In this document: piece after piece, positions 17,150 through 25,220 of the stretch
Layout of the letters: every line of letters starts with the position of its first letter
How positions within the stretch are numbered: position 1 is the first letter of the stretch
From: Planctomycetota bacterium
Lineage (GTDB): Bacteria; Planctomycetota; MHYJ01; JACQXL01
DNA length: 52,384 nt
Direction of reading: 5' to 3'
Assembly (NCBI GenBank): GCA_016235865.1
Contig: JACRIK010000029.1
Coordinates: 1-52,384, forward strand
The notes under the pieces: generated by a model
Told to the model about the DNA's origin: nothing
The model's database searches: none
What the model saw: the letters and a program-made list of their open reading frames with translations, nothing else
Translations under genes and position numbers: made by a program

Positions 17150-18504
17150 TCCAGTAAGGTATTTTTATGTTCACCCAGCAGGAGTTTAACCACGTATTCT
17201 AATTGTTTCTGCCTGAGTTGGCAGTGGAAGTCGCGGAGTTTAATGGGAATAAATCCTTCTTCTTTCCCGGATGGCTGAAGCAGGCAGGTCCCGCAATAAG
17301 GCGACCAGACACATTGCCTACAAGGAGTATTCAGGTTACTCAACCCCCTGAGTCCTTTGGTTTTGGTTATCAAATCCTCGTATGTCATCTCACTGACATT
17401 CCCGATAGTAAATGACTCGCCAAAACTTCTGCTTGCGTCGCAGAAATAAATATCACCGGCCGGGTCGTATGACACCTGGTTTATACCGGCGCCGCAAGGA
17501 CTTCTGTAACACATATACACTCCGCCTGCGGGGCTAAGTAATCTTTCTAAAATAATCGTGGTCATATCCTCCCGCATGGGAATACCCTGTTCATAGAGTT
17601 GGATACAATAGTCCACTCCTTCTTTCCAGAAGTCAAAATACTCTTCCGGCGTGTAGCCGATTTCTTTCCAATGAGGAATAGTTGCGCCCGATAAATTCAG
17701 CTCCCTTAATCTAATATGATATATTTTATGCTTCACGTACTCACCAATAATGGCCTTGGCGCCATACTCCAAAGAATAACGTGTCGTAGTAGCCAAAGTC
17801 CCAATATTCTTGTTGAATCGTTCCCGCGCATAATCAAACCATTTAATAACATTATCATAGCTGTTTGTATTCGCCATCAGTCGCTGCTTGTTATGCAATT
17901 CCTTAGGGCCATCCAAAGAAGTAACTACATTGAATCCCATCTTTAATAAATCAGTAAAGATTTCCTCTGTCATCCCTGAAAGATTTGTCACTAAACGATA
18001 AATTATTCTTTTATCACCTCTTTCTTTTTCCAATTTACCGGCGATATATTTTACTATTTCTAAATTCAGAAGTGATTCGCCTCCCTGGAACTCAGCCGAA
18101 AGAACCTTAGCAGTTGACGATAAGATAAAATCAGATACATTATCGGCTGTTTCTTTAGACATATCTTGCACCCCCGTCAGTTCCGGAGCAGGCGATGCCG
18201 CATGACAATATATACAGCGGTGCGTGCAGCGATTAGTAGCCACAATAATATGGAGCGCCACCGGCTCGCATAAGAAAGAATAGCGCTGACGGAGCCGGTT
18301 TTTAATAAGTTCTATATTCCCCTTGGTAAGAATAATGCCTTCTTCTTCCAACCTCTTATATAAATCCGGGTCTTTCTCAGCTTGGTAGGTTATCAGCGAC
18401 TTATATTCCGGCTCGGTCAGGACATCCCAGGCGCCGGAAATAGTAGAAACCAGATATTTGTCATCCAATTTCTTGCTCATCACATCAGCGATATAATTTG
18501 CCAT
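17083..18504 (-). CDS. HxsB-like radical SAM/SPASM maturase
   Basis: 473 residues, a usual HxsB length. The N-terminal 80 residues ('GAWDVLTEPEYKSL...LYKRLEEEGII....IELIKNRLRQRYSFL') resemble the HxsB leader region. The radical SAM motif is C93-THR-C97-IY-C100 in 'LHIIVATNRCTHRCIYCHA', then 'AEFQGGESLLN' and 'NVVTSLDGPKELHNKQR'. The C-terminus is a full SPASM domain: 'SPCGAGINQVSYDPAGDIYFCDASR' and CRQCVWSPYCGTC (CxxCx5CxxC). In the His-Xaa-Ser system HxsB acts with HxsC and HxsD on the HxsA protein. Here it directly follows two HxsD-like genes. Assignment is by recognised pattern, not by a search. Confidence 0.7.
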   Translation of the reverse strand: MANYIADVMSKKLDDKYLVSTISGAWDVLTEPEYKSLITYQAEKDPDLYKRLEEEGIILTKGNIELIKNRLRQRYSFLCEPVALHIIVATNRCTHRCIYCHAASPAPELTGVQDMSKETADNVSDFILSSTAKVLSAEFQGGESLLNLEIVKYIAGKLEKERGDKRIIYRLVTNLSGMTEEIFTDLLKMGFNVVTSLDGPKELHNKQRLMANTNSYDNVIKWFDYARERFNKNIGTLATTTRYSLEYGAKAIIGEYVKHKIYHIRLRELNLSGATIPHWKEIGYTPEEYFDFWKEGVDYCIQLYEQGIPMREDMTTIILERLLSPAGGVYMCYRSPCGAGINQVSYDPAGDIYFCDASRSFGESFTIGNVSEMTYEDLITKTKGLRGLSNLNTPCRQCVWSPYCGTCLLQPSGKEEGFIPIKLRDFHCQLRQKQLEYVVKLLLGEHKNTLLEWWEATSRMSGRSVDLDYQPKV

Positions 18505-18515
18505 TTTATATATAT

Positions 18516-18770
18516 TCAGTTAGGAAACAGTGAAACACCGCTAATCAGGGCATCGTTATATAATATTGCCAGGTTTTCCTGATTGGCCCCGGTTTTTATT
18601 GATGTCAGAATAACCTCATAAATATCCTTCTTGTCAACCACAACCATTTTGCATTCATCGGCTACGGCGTGCCCGGCCCCATTAATCATATCCGTGTTAT
18701 AAATTTCCTTTTCCAGAAATAGAATGATTTTGCCGTCTTTTATGGTATAATTATTAAACTCTTGGTTCAT
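18516..18770 (-). CDS. HxsD-like small protein, second copy
   Basis: 84 residues from the ATG at 18770, chosen because a GGAG lies 9 bases upstream; starts at 18785 and 18800 are also open. It aligns with the first copy through the pattern 'K...I.L...IY....I.GAGHAVADE..MVV.DKKDIYEVILT.I....NQENLAILYNDALISG', but lacks the C-terminal helix. HxsD-like proteins are the small partner of the two radical SAM maturases in the Hxs system, possibly for substrate recognition. It overlaps the first copy by 17 bases. Confidence 0.6.
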   Translation of the reverse strand: MNQEFNNYTIKDGKIILFLEKEIYNTDMINGAGHAVADECKMVVVDKKDIYEVILTSIKTGANQENLAILYNDALISGVSLFPN

Positions 18771-19089
18771 CTTTTTGGACTCCATATAGCGCGGTGGCAA
18801 TAAGCACTTTTCTTAATTCGTCATTCTTGGCTGATTCCTGATAAAACATCGCATAGTTTACCAGCTGGTCGTTAAAATCCCGGGCCAGTTCGTCCAGGAT
18901 ATTATCGCCGGCCTTTTCATCTATCGGAGTCAGCTTAGCCAGGAACTCGCCGTTCTTTTTGTCCTTGCCCACTACTAGATGTGCTTTACCCAACATGGCA
19001 TATCCTGCTGCCAATACTGCCTCTTTACTGTAAAGTGCCGGGTCTATGGTAACAACTACAGAACCTTTTTCTTTATGATAATTCTCCAT
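18754..19089 (-). CDS. HxsD-like small protein, first copy
   Basis: 111 residues, with a strong AAAGGAG ribosome site 8 bases before the ATG. The sequence pattern 'VVVTIDPALYSKEAVLAAGYAML..AHLVV..DKKNGEFLAKLTP....DNILDELARDFNDQLVNYAMF.......ELRKVLIATALYG' matches the HxsD family as remembered: an (I/L)D...Y...A...A.Y.......V........V.L.P......LAGEFLNELL.......R......I...AL core. First gene of the operon, behind the promoter at 19114-19143. Confidence 0.65.
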   Translation of the reverse strand: MENYHKEKGSVVVTIDPALYSKEAVLAAGYAMLGKAHLVVGKDKKNGEFLAKLTPIDEKAGDNILDELARDFNDQLVNYAMFYQESAKNDELRKVLIATALYGVQKDEPRV

Positions 19090-19113
19090 TCGCTATACTC
19101 CTTTCAAAGGATA

Positions 19114-19143
19114 ATTATCCGTATAAATAACTGCTATTGTCAA
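19114..19143 (-). promoter_or_regulatory. sigma-70-type promoter for the HxsD/radical SAM operon
   Basis: On the minus strand a perfect TTGACA (19138-19143) is followed after 18 bases by GATAAT (19114-19119, five of six to consensus). The -35 box overlaps the end of the aspartate kinase gene. Transcription would start near 19107, leaving a short leader with an AAAGGAG ribosome site before the ATG at 19089. This is the best promoter match found in region 1. Confidence 0.6.
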
Positions 19144-20522
19144 GTAAAAAACTCTTTATATAGCGTCGTGATGGTTTTCTTGAGGTCCCGGCGGCGGATG
19201 ATAAAGAATCCGGCCGCGGATGATGCCCCGGCTGAAATCATCTCAATATTAATTCTCTTGTTAGCCAGGCAATTGAAAACCCGGGCCGCGACGCCCTGCT
19301 CTTTGGTCATGCCCTCTCCGACAAAGGCAATCAGCGCCTGGTCCAGAACCTTCTCAAACCCGCTGACCAGTTTAATCGGCGTTCGGCTCAAAACTGAGAA
19401 GGCCTCATCAAAATCCTCTTTGCCGAAGACCAGTCCGATGCCGGTCGGCGCCGAAAGAATGCTTTTAATATTTATATTATTTTCTAGCAGACGTCCGGTA
19501 ATCTCGTTGACCACCTCTGGCTTATATCCAAATCCGGAGCCATAGCCATGCACCTTGATAAAACCCGACGCCTTTTCATACGTAATGCCTTTAACCGGGA
19601 TAGAATGCGCAATGTGATAATTATGTATAACTGTGCCTGAGCCCTTTGGATTAAAGGTATTGCGAATTATAATGGGTATATTCTTCAACAGCACCGGTTC
19701 AACGGTCCGGGGATGAAGTATAGTTGAACCGAAATAGGCCAATTCCGCGGCTTCCTTGTAAGAAAGATGTTTTATCAAACGCGCCTGGGGGATAATCTCC
19801 GGGTCGGCGCTCATAAAGCCGTCCACATCCTTCCAGAGTTCCAGCGCATCCGCATCAAGGGCATAAGCCATGACCGAGGCGCTGTAGTCGCTCCCGCCCC
19901 GGCCGAAGGTGGTGGTCCGGCCGTGCTTGTCGCATCCAAAATAACCGGTGATGACCGGAACAATATTACGCCTTATCAGCGGCATCACCACCCGGCCCAT
20001 ATTCTTGCGCACCACCGGTAATAAAGCCGATGACTTGCCGAACAGTCCGTCGGTGACCACGCCGATTTTGTCCGCCTCAAGCGCCTGGCAGTTTATCCCT
20101 AAATGAGTCAACGCCTCAGCCGCGATAATAACCGAAAGCCGCTCCCCAAAACTGTTTATCAGGTCGCGCGAACGCTCGGTTATCTCATCTATGTAGCGCA
20201 GGCCGTAAAGCAGCCGCTCCAACCGATTGCACTGCCCTTCAATCAACCGGTAGGTCTCGTCAAACACCGCGATGCCGGATAACGCCTGCTTGAGAAACTC
20301 CAGGTGCTCCAGTTTAAGCTTATTAACAAAAGTGCTGATCTGCTTCTCGCTGAAATTCTTATTAAGAATACGGTTCAGCAAATTATTCAGTTCATCTGTG
20401 ACGCCGTTAAAGGCGGAAAGAACTATGGCTTTGGGGCCCTTGGTGGTGGAAATAACATCAGCAATCTGTTTCAGGGAGTTGCCGTCCTGCAAACTGGCGC
20501 CGCCGAATTTTAGTACTTTCAT
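19140..20522 (-). CDS. lysC: aspartate kinase
   Basis: About 460 residues from the ATG at 20522. Phosphorylates aspartate, the first step toward lysine/diaminopimelate, threonine and methionine. Visible are KFGGASL at the N-terminus, 'TTTFGRGGSDYSA' in the ATP/aspartate site, 'LWKDVDGFMSADPEIIPQARLI', and 'LAYFGSTILHPRTVEPV'. Two C-terminal ACT domains (about 310-460) would give feedback control by amino acids. Length and layout match the LysC/AK-III type rather than the short alpha/beta type. It runs in the same direction as the radical SAM operon, 50 bases upstream, so read-through is possible. Confidence 0.92.
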   Translation of the reverse strand: MKVLKFGGASLQDGNSLKQIADVISTTKGPKAIVLSAFNGVTDELNNLLNRILNKNFSEKQISTFVNKLKLEHLEFLKQALSGIAVFDETYRLIEGQCNRLERLLYGLRYIDEITERSRDLINSFGERLSVIIAAEALTHLGINCQALEADKIGVVTDGLFGKSSALLPVVRKNMGRVVMPLIRRNIVPVITGYFGCDKHGRTTTFGRGGSDYSASVMAYALDADALELWKDVDGFMSADPEIIPQARLIKHLSYKEAAELAYFGSTILHPRTVEPVLLKNIPIIIRNTFNPKGSGTVIHNYHIAHSIPVKGITYEKASGFIKVHGYGSGFGYKPEVVNEITGRLLENNINIKSILSAPTGIGLVFGKEDFDEAFSVLSRTPIKLVSGFEKVLDQALIAFVGEGMTKEQGVAARVFNCLANKRINIEMISAGASSAAGFFIIRRRDLKKTITTLYKEFFT

Positions 20523-20579
20523 AATCAATAAAACTTAGTAATTTCTGCCACAAAGACACCAAGAATTCTTTACGTCTTC

Positions 20580-20689
20580 TGGCGCCGAAGCGCCATGGCG
20601 CCCTTATGGCTCTCAGTGGCTAATCTTATACTCTCCTACACCCAAATGTCAAGTATTTTCCTTGACTAAACCGGTTAAATCAATTTAAT
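20580..20689 (+). promoter_or_regulatory. palindromic repeat and promoter before the FG-GAP gene
   Basis: The gap between lysC and the FG-GAP gene holds a palindrome at about 20580-20604 (TGGCGCCGAAGCGCCATGGC...), repeated almost identically at 34334-34358. It is followed by TTGACT (20662-20667), 16 bases, and TTTAAT (20684-20689), a fair sigma-70 promoter. Transcription would begin about 10 bases before the ATG at 20706, so the transcript would be nearly leaderless. Confidence 0.45.
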
Positions 20690-20705
20690 CTTGGTGTTTG
20701 CTATT

Positions 20706-22307
20706 ATGAGACGTGTCATAATTGTTCTATTTCTGCTGCTTCCCCTATCCGTCTTTGCCCAGCGGGGCGACCTGGATGAGGAAACCCAGCCGATTGGATT
20801 AGAGCATTTCAGCATAAAAGATATCGCCATAAACGGACATTCAGAATCGTTTAACCTGATAGACCTTAACAACGACGGGATTAAGGAAATCATCTATATC
20901 CAAACCGAGACTGCGTCCCTGGAAATACTTTCTTATGATAAATCCAATTCGGAGTATCGTCCTAAGCAGACGATAAAAATACCTGCGGGAGCTATGATTA
21001 TATATGTCGGAAATTATCTTCCGGCCGGCGGCGCAGAAATCGCCTTCTACACCTCCGATAGCGTCTTCTGCTATAAGCAAGCTGACGGCTCCGGTTATAA
21101 TGAAGAAAGAATATTATTGGCGTCCGAACAATCTATTTTCTATCCTTCCGAAACCAATACCAACGCCCTACCGCTTATCAAGGAAGGCGCGGATATAAAT
21201 AATGACGGCATAGACGATCTGATTATCCCGACCAAAGACGGCTATCTGATTTGCTGGGGGCCTTACGAAAACGCCAAACCGGCCAGAAAACAGATTATCA
21301 ACCAGCCGGCCTCACACGCAATCAAGACATCGGATTCGTCTTTTATCACCATCTCCTCAGCGCTGCCGCATGTTTCCCTCAAGGATTTGAACGGGGACGG
21401 GCTGAAAGATGTTGCTTTAGGGTTCCCCAACAGATTAAATTACTACTTCCAGAACAAGGCAAACGGATTCTTCCCCGAAGCCCCATCGGGCGAATTCCGC
21501 ATGGATTTCCTTGCCCCTTCCGCCAACCAAAGCGGCAGTAACGTCCTGCTTTATTCAAACCAGTTCGCCGATTTGAATGCTGACGGCTTTATGGACCTGG
21601 TAATCGCTTCGACCAGCGGAGATATGTCAGATATCGGCAATATGGTGACGCGCATATTTATCTTCCTCAATAACAGTTCCGGCAATCCTGCCCCCAACGG
21701 GAGTCGGGGTGGGAAAGGAGAAATATCGGCTGGACCTATTTATTCCACGCCGCCGGCCCAGGTAATAAACCTAAAAGGAATCTGCCCGCTCTGGGGTATA
21801 ACCGAAATAAACGGCGACAATTATCCGGACCTGTTCATCATCTCATTTAAATTCTCGCTCATAAAAAAGGCCGTCCTGGGATACATACCTATAATTTATC
21901 AGGTATACCTGAACACCGCAGTGACCGCGCCAGCGAACAAACCGGGGAAAAACTTCCCGATGGCGCCCGACTATGAACGCAATGTCAGTTTCCCATCTTC
22001 GTTTTTAGGCAAGGGAACCGGCTATTTCTCGCATATCTATTTCGGCTATGATTACAATGCTGATAATCGAACCGATCTCCTGACCATATCCGGGCCGGAA
22101 AAGAAGAAAGGCGCGGTCACCATCTATTGCGGCCGGCAGAAGGATAAATTAACCCGGCCGGATGGCGTGAGTTTTGAAAAGGATGAACTCCTCCTCTGCC
22201 CGGTAAGAATCCCTGATAAGGCAGTGGTAGCCGACCTGAATAACGACAAAAAAAACGACATCATCCTGCAGTATAAATCAAAACTGACGATTCTAATGGC
22301 AAAATAA
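20706..22307 (+). CDS. secreted FG-GAP/VCBS repeat protein
   Basis: 533 residues from the ATG at 20706 (an upstream TTG at 20691 is less likely). Signal peptide MRRVIIVLFLLLPLSVFAQ. Seven calcium-binding-type FG-GAP motifs are spread through the protein: LNNDGIKEII, INNDGIDDLI, LNGDGLKDVA, LNADGFMDLV, INGDNYPDLF, YNADNRTDLL and LNNDKKNDII. This predicts a seven-bladed beta-propeller acting outside the cytoplasm, perhaps in binding. No enzymatic motif is seen. folC begins 9 bases downstream, so the two may share a transcript. Confidence 0.85.
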   Translation: MRRVIIVLFLLLPLSVFAQRGDLDEETQPIGLEHFSIKDIAINGHSESFNLIDLNNDGIKEIIYIQTETASLEILSYDKSNSEYRPKQTIKIPAGAMIIYVGNYLPAGGAEIAFYTSDSVFCYKQADGSGYNEERILLASEQSIFYPSETNTNALPLIKEGADINNDGIDDLIIPTKDGYLICWGPYENAKPARKQIINQPASHAIKTSDSSFITISSALPHVSLKDLNGDGLKDVALGFPNRLNYYFQNKANGFFPEAPSGEFRMDFLAPSANQSGSNVLLYSNQFADLNADGFMDLVIASTSGDMSDIGNMVTRIFIFLNNSSGNPAPNGSRGGKGEISAGPIYSTPPAQVINLKGICPLWGITEINGDNYPDLFIISFKFSLIKKAVLGYIPIIYQVYLNTAVTAPANKPGKNFPMAPDYERNVSFPSSFLGKGTGYFSHIYFGYDYNADNRTDLLTISGPEKKKGAVTIYCGRQKDKLTRPDGVSFEKDELLLCPVRIPDKAVVADLNNDKKNDIILQYKSKLTILMAK

Positions 22308-22316
22308 CCTGACGCT

Positions 22317-23768
22317 ATGCTCTACACCAAACTTAAATCCTATTCCGACGCCTATCAATATCTCTGCAGATTCACTGACTACGAACGAATGGCCAAGGTC
22401 CACTACAGCCAGACCACTTACAACCTCAAACGAATGAAGTGGCTCCTGCAGGCGCTCGGCAATCCGCAAAATAACCTGCATTGCATCCATATTGCCGGCA
22501 CCAAGGGCAAGGGCTCGACCGCGCTGATGATTGCCAGGATATTATCATCTGCCGGATACCGGACCGGGCTTTACACCTCACCCCACCTGGTTGACCTGCG
22601 CGAACGGATACAGCTATGGCATAACGACAAACAAACCCTCATCCCCAAGAATGATTTCACTAACCTAATGAATCATATTGCAGATAAAACTCACTTCACC
22701 ATTCGCCATTCACCATTCGCCATTGGTTCGCCCACTTTCTTTGAGACAATGACAGCCATGGCATTTTTATACTTTACACAACACAAAGTTGACTTTGCCG
22801 TAATTGAAGTCGGCCTGGGCGGACGGCTTGACGCCACCAATCTGATTACGCCGATAGCCAGTGTCATCACCAGGGTTGACCTTGACCATACCGATAAACT
22901 GGGGGATACCATAAAAGAAATCGCTCATGAGAAGGCCGGGATTATCAAACCGGGTGTTCCCGTAATAACCTTCAGGCAAATGACGCCAGCTGATAAGGTT
23001 ATCAAAGAAAGTGCGAAAGCCAAAAAGGCGCCTCTTCATCTTGCAAAAATACTGCCCCATAAACTTAACCTGCTCGGCAATCATCAGCAGGAGAATTACT
23101 CGCTGGCCTGCGGCGCGATTAAACTGCTCAACTCCGCTAATTACACCAAAATAAATACAGCGGAAATAAACCGGGCGCTTAAAGAATTGGTGCTGCCCGG
23201 CAGACTGGAATTAGTCAGCCGCAAACCGGACCCCGTTAGAGGTAGGTCGCCCTTAGGCGACCGTGAATCGGTAACACCAAACTCTACTTTACCTAAAGAT
23301 AATAATAAAGAAACTGTCTCAGATAAAATAAGATTTACCTCCAACGGGGCGGACATCATCCTGGACAGCGCCCATAATCCGGTTTCTATCAAGGCAACCA
23401 TAGAAACAATTCAGCGCTTAAAATACCGTAAAATCATCCTGGTACTCGCCCTTTCAAAAGATAAAGACGTAAAAAAGATACTGGATATAATAACTCCTTC
23501 AGTTGATGTTATAATCCTTACCAAAACCAGCCATCCGCGCTTACTGGAGCCGAATGAATTCCTGAAATATCTACCCGAAAACACCGATCAGGTTTTTATT
23601 ATTGAACCTGAGCATAAAAGGGCATTGGAAAAGGCGGTTAAATTAGCCGCTGAAGATGACCTGATTCTCATCACCGGCTCGTTCTACCTGGCCGGGGAAA
23701 TAAAACGAATATTTAACACGAATCACACGAATAAAGACGAATCATACCCTTCGTTTTACTCAGGGTAA
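22317..23768 (+). CDS. folC: folylpolyglutamate synthase / dihydrofolate synthase
   Basis: 483 residues, longer than the usual 420-430. Mur-ligase-type ATP enzyme that adds glutamate to folates. P-loop 'HIAGTKGKGSTAL', 'TSPHLVDLRERI', 'VIEVGLGGRLDATN', 'HEKAGIIKPGVPV', 'LLGNHQQENYSLA', 'LPGRLEL' and 'DSAHNP' are all present. Extra length comes from repeat-like DNA inside and after the gene: near 22698-22727 (CCATTCGCCATT units), an insertion of about 35 residues between GRLEL and DSAHNP (23222-23340), and a tail after IKRIF made from an ATTCGTGT-type repeat. The core is intact and it is probably functional. Confidence 0.9.
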   Translation: MLYTKLKSYSDAYQYLCRFTDYERMAKVHYSQTTYNLKRMKWLLQALGNPQNNLHCIHIAGTKGKGSTALMIARILSSAGYRTGLYTSPHLVDLRERIQLWHNDKQTLIPKNDFTNLMNHIADKTHFTIRHSPFAIGSPTFFETMTAMAFLYFTQHKVDFAVIEVGLGGRLDATNLITPIASVITRVDLDHTDKLGDTIKEIAHEKAGIIKPGVPVITFRQMTPADKVIKESAKAKKAPLHLAKILPHKLNLLGNHQQENYSLACGAIKLLNSANYTKINTAEINRALKELVLPGRLELVSRKPDPVRGRSPLGDRESVTPNSTLPKDNNKETVSDKIRFTSNGADIILDSAHNPVSIKATIETIQRLKYRKIILVLALSKDKDVKKILDIITPSVDVIILTKTSHPRLLEPNEFLKYLPENTDQVFIIEPEHKRALEKAVKLAAEDDLILITGSFYLAGEIKRIFNTNHTNKDESYPSFYSG

Positions 23769-23900
23769 ACTCATTAAATATTCTGTGAGTTTACACTGAG
23801 CGCAGCGAATGTGTCCTATTCACTTCGTGGTCACGCTTCGCTTAGTGCGTGTTTCTATTTTCCTTGACCGCTTAATACGGTTCTTGTAATATAAATCATT
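23769..23900. repeat. inverted and dispersed repeats between folC and the dGTPase gene
   Basis: The segment near 23757-23807 holds facing arms of the form ACTCAGGGTAAACTC and GAGTTTACACTGAG, followed by 'CTTCGCTTAGTGCG'-type palindromic DNA. It has the look of a dispersed repeat. No gene is seen here; a promoter for the next gene was not identified with confidence. Confidence 0.4.
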
Positions 23901-25076
23901 ATGAATACTCGTAATGTCCTGGAAAAACTGGAAAACAAGCTACTGGCGCCCTATGCCATGAGGAGCGCTAACTCGCTCGGCCGCAAATATCCCGAGCCGG
24001 AGCATCCCTACCGAACCGCTTTCCAGCGGGACCGGGACCGGATTATCCACTCCACGGCCTTCCGGAGAATGGAATATAAGACCCAAGTCTTTGTCAACCA
24101 CGAAGGCGACCATTACCGCACCCGCCTGACCCATACCATTGAAGTCACTCAGATTGCCCGAACCATCGGCCGGGCCCTGCGACTGAATGAAGACCTGATA
24201 GAAACCGCTGCCCTAGCCCACGACCTCGGACACACCCCTTTCGGCCACGCCGGCGAGGAGGCATTGAACCACCTGATGAAGGAATACGGCGGCTTTGAAC
24301 ATAATTCCCAGGGGCTTAAGGTCGTTGAATTCCTGGAACGCCGTTACCCACAATTCACCGGATTGAATCTTTCCTACGAGGTGCGGGAATCACTGATAAA
24401 ACACTCCACCGCCTACGACAATGCCGAAATACCCGAGGCATACCACCCTGAATGGCAGGGACTGCTCGAGGCGCAGGTGGTGGCCATGGCTGATATGATT
24501 GCCTATGACAACCACGATTTGGACGACGGTATCCGGGCCGGCCTGATTAAATATGAAGCCCTCAAGAACTGCTCCCTCTGGCAAAAGGCCTCAGCCGGAC
24601 ACAAGAAGAAACTATCCCCGGCTGAGCAGGAAATGTTCCTCCGGCCCCAATCCATCATCTCGCTGATTAATATCGAGGTCAGCGATTTGGTTGAGAATAC
24701 CTTGAAACTGCTCAAGAAATGTAATATCAAAAGCGTGGCTGATGTGCGGAAACACGACGAAGTGATTGTCCGGTTCTCCGATAAGATGGCCGAAGAAAGC
24801 AAGGAGCTGGAATCATTCTTATACGAGAATCTCTATAAGCATTACCGAGTGGAGCGGATGACCCAGAAGGCCAAGCGGTTTATCGAAGACCTGTTCAACG
24901 CATATTTGAGCGACCCGAAACAGCTGCCGCCCCGATACCAAAAACTGGCCCGGGAGCCGGGTTCTGACCCGGAAATGGCGCTGCGCCGGTCCATCTGCGA
25001 TTATATCGCCGGCATGACCGACCGCTACGCCCAGGAAGAATATAAGAAACTATTTTATCCGTTTGAAAGAATATAA
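23901..25076 (+). CDS. dGTP triphosphohydrolase-like HD-domain protein
   Basis: 391 residues. Members hydrolyse dNTPs, classically dGTP, to the nucleoside and triphosphate. The family signatures 'RDRDRIIHSTAFRRMEYKTQVF' and the HD metal site are clear: H78 in RLTHTIEVTQIART, and H107-D108 in ALAHDLGHTPFGHAGEEAL. The fourth ligand is likely the Asp in 'ADMIAYDNHDLDDGI'. Length fits the dGTPase-like subgroup rather than the 505-residue E. coli Dgt. The C-terminal helical region ends near RYAQEEYKKLF. Confidence 0.9.
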   Translation: MNTRNVLEKLENKLLAPYAMRSANSLGRKYPEPEHPYRTAFQRDRDRIIHSTAFRRMEYKTQVFVNHEGDHYRTRLTHTIEVTQIARTIGRALRLNEDLIETAALAHDLGHTPFGHAGEEALNHLMKEYGGFEHNSQGLKVVEFLERRYPQFTGLNLSYEVRESLIKHSTAYDNAEIPEAYHPEWQGLLEAQVVAMADMIAYDNHDLDDGIRAGLIKYEALKNCSLWQKASAGHKKKLSPAEQEMFLRPQSIISLINIEVSDLVENTLKLLKKCNIKSVADVRKHDEVIVRFSDKMAEESKELESFLYENLYKHYRVERMTQKAKRFIEDLFNAYLSDPKQLPPRYQKLAREPGSDPEMALRRSICDYIAGMTDRYAQEEYKKLFYPFERI

Positions 25077-25218
25077 TTATATAAATGGCAATCCCGACAT
25101 TCGTCGGGATAACTCGCTGGGACTAAGCGAAGCGTGACTCCGAGCACCCCGCCCCGAATGCTTTCGGGGTCGGGGCGCGCAGGTCAACGACCAAGGTCTA
25201 ACAGCGAGTAAGGAGTAT
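25077..25218. repeat. hairpin-rich intergenic repeats
   Basis: Contains ATCCCGACATTCGTCGGGAT (25090-25109) and a second GC-rich palindrome (about 25148-25178, CCCCGAATGCTTTCGGGG core). Both sit inside a larger ACTCGCTG...CAGCGAGT pairing. A good AAGGAG ribosome site at 25210-25215 belongs to the next gene. The hairpins might end transcription of the preceding gene, but no T-run is present. Confidence 0.45.
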
Positions 25219-25220
25219 TT

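Noticed and set aside
18979-19545. Plus-strand frame of 188 codons over the HxsD/lysC junction
   Set aside because: It overlaps two well-supported minus-strand genes and a promoter; no recognisable features.
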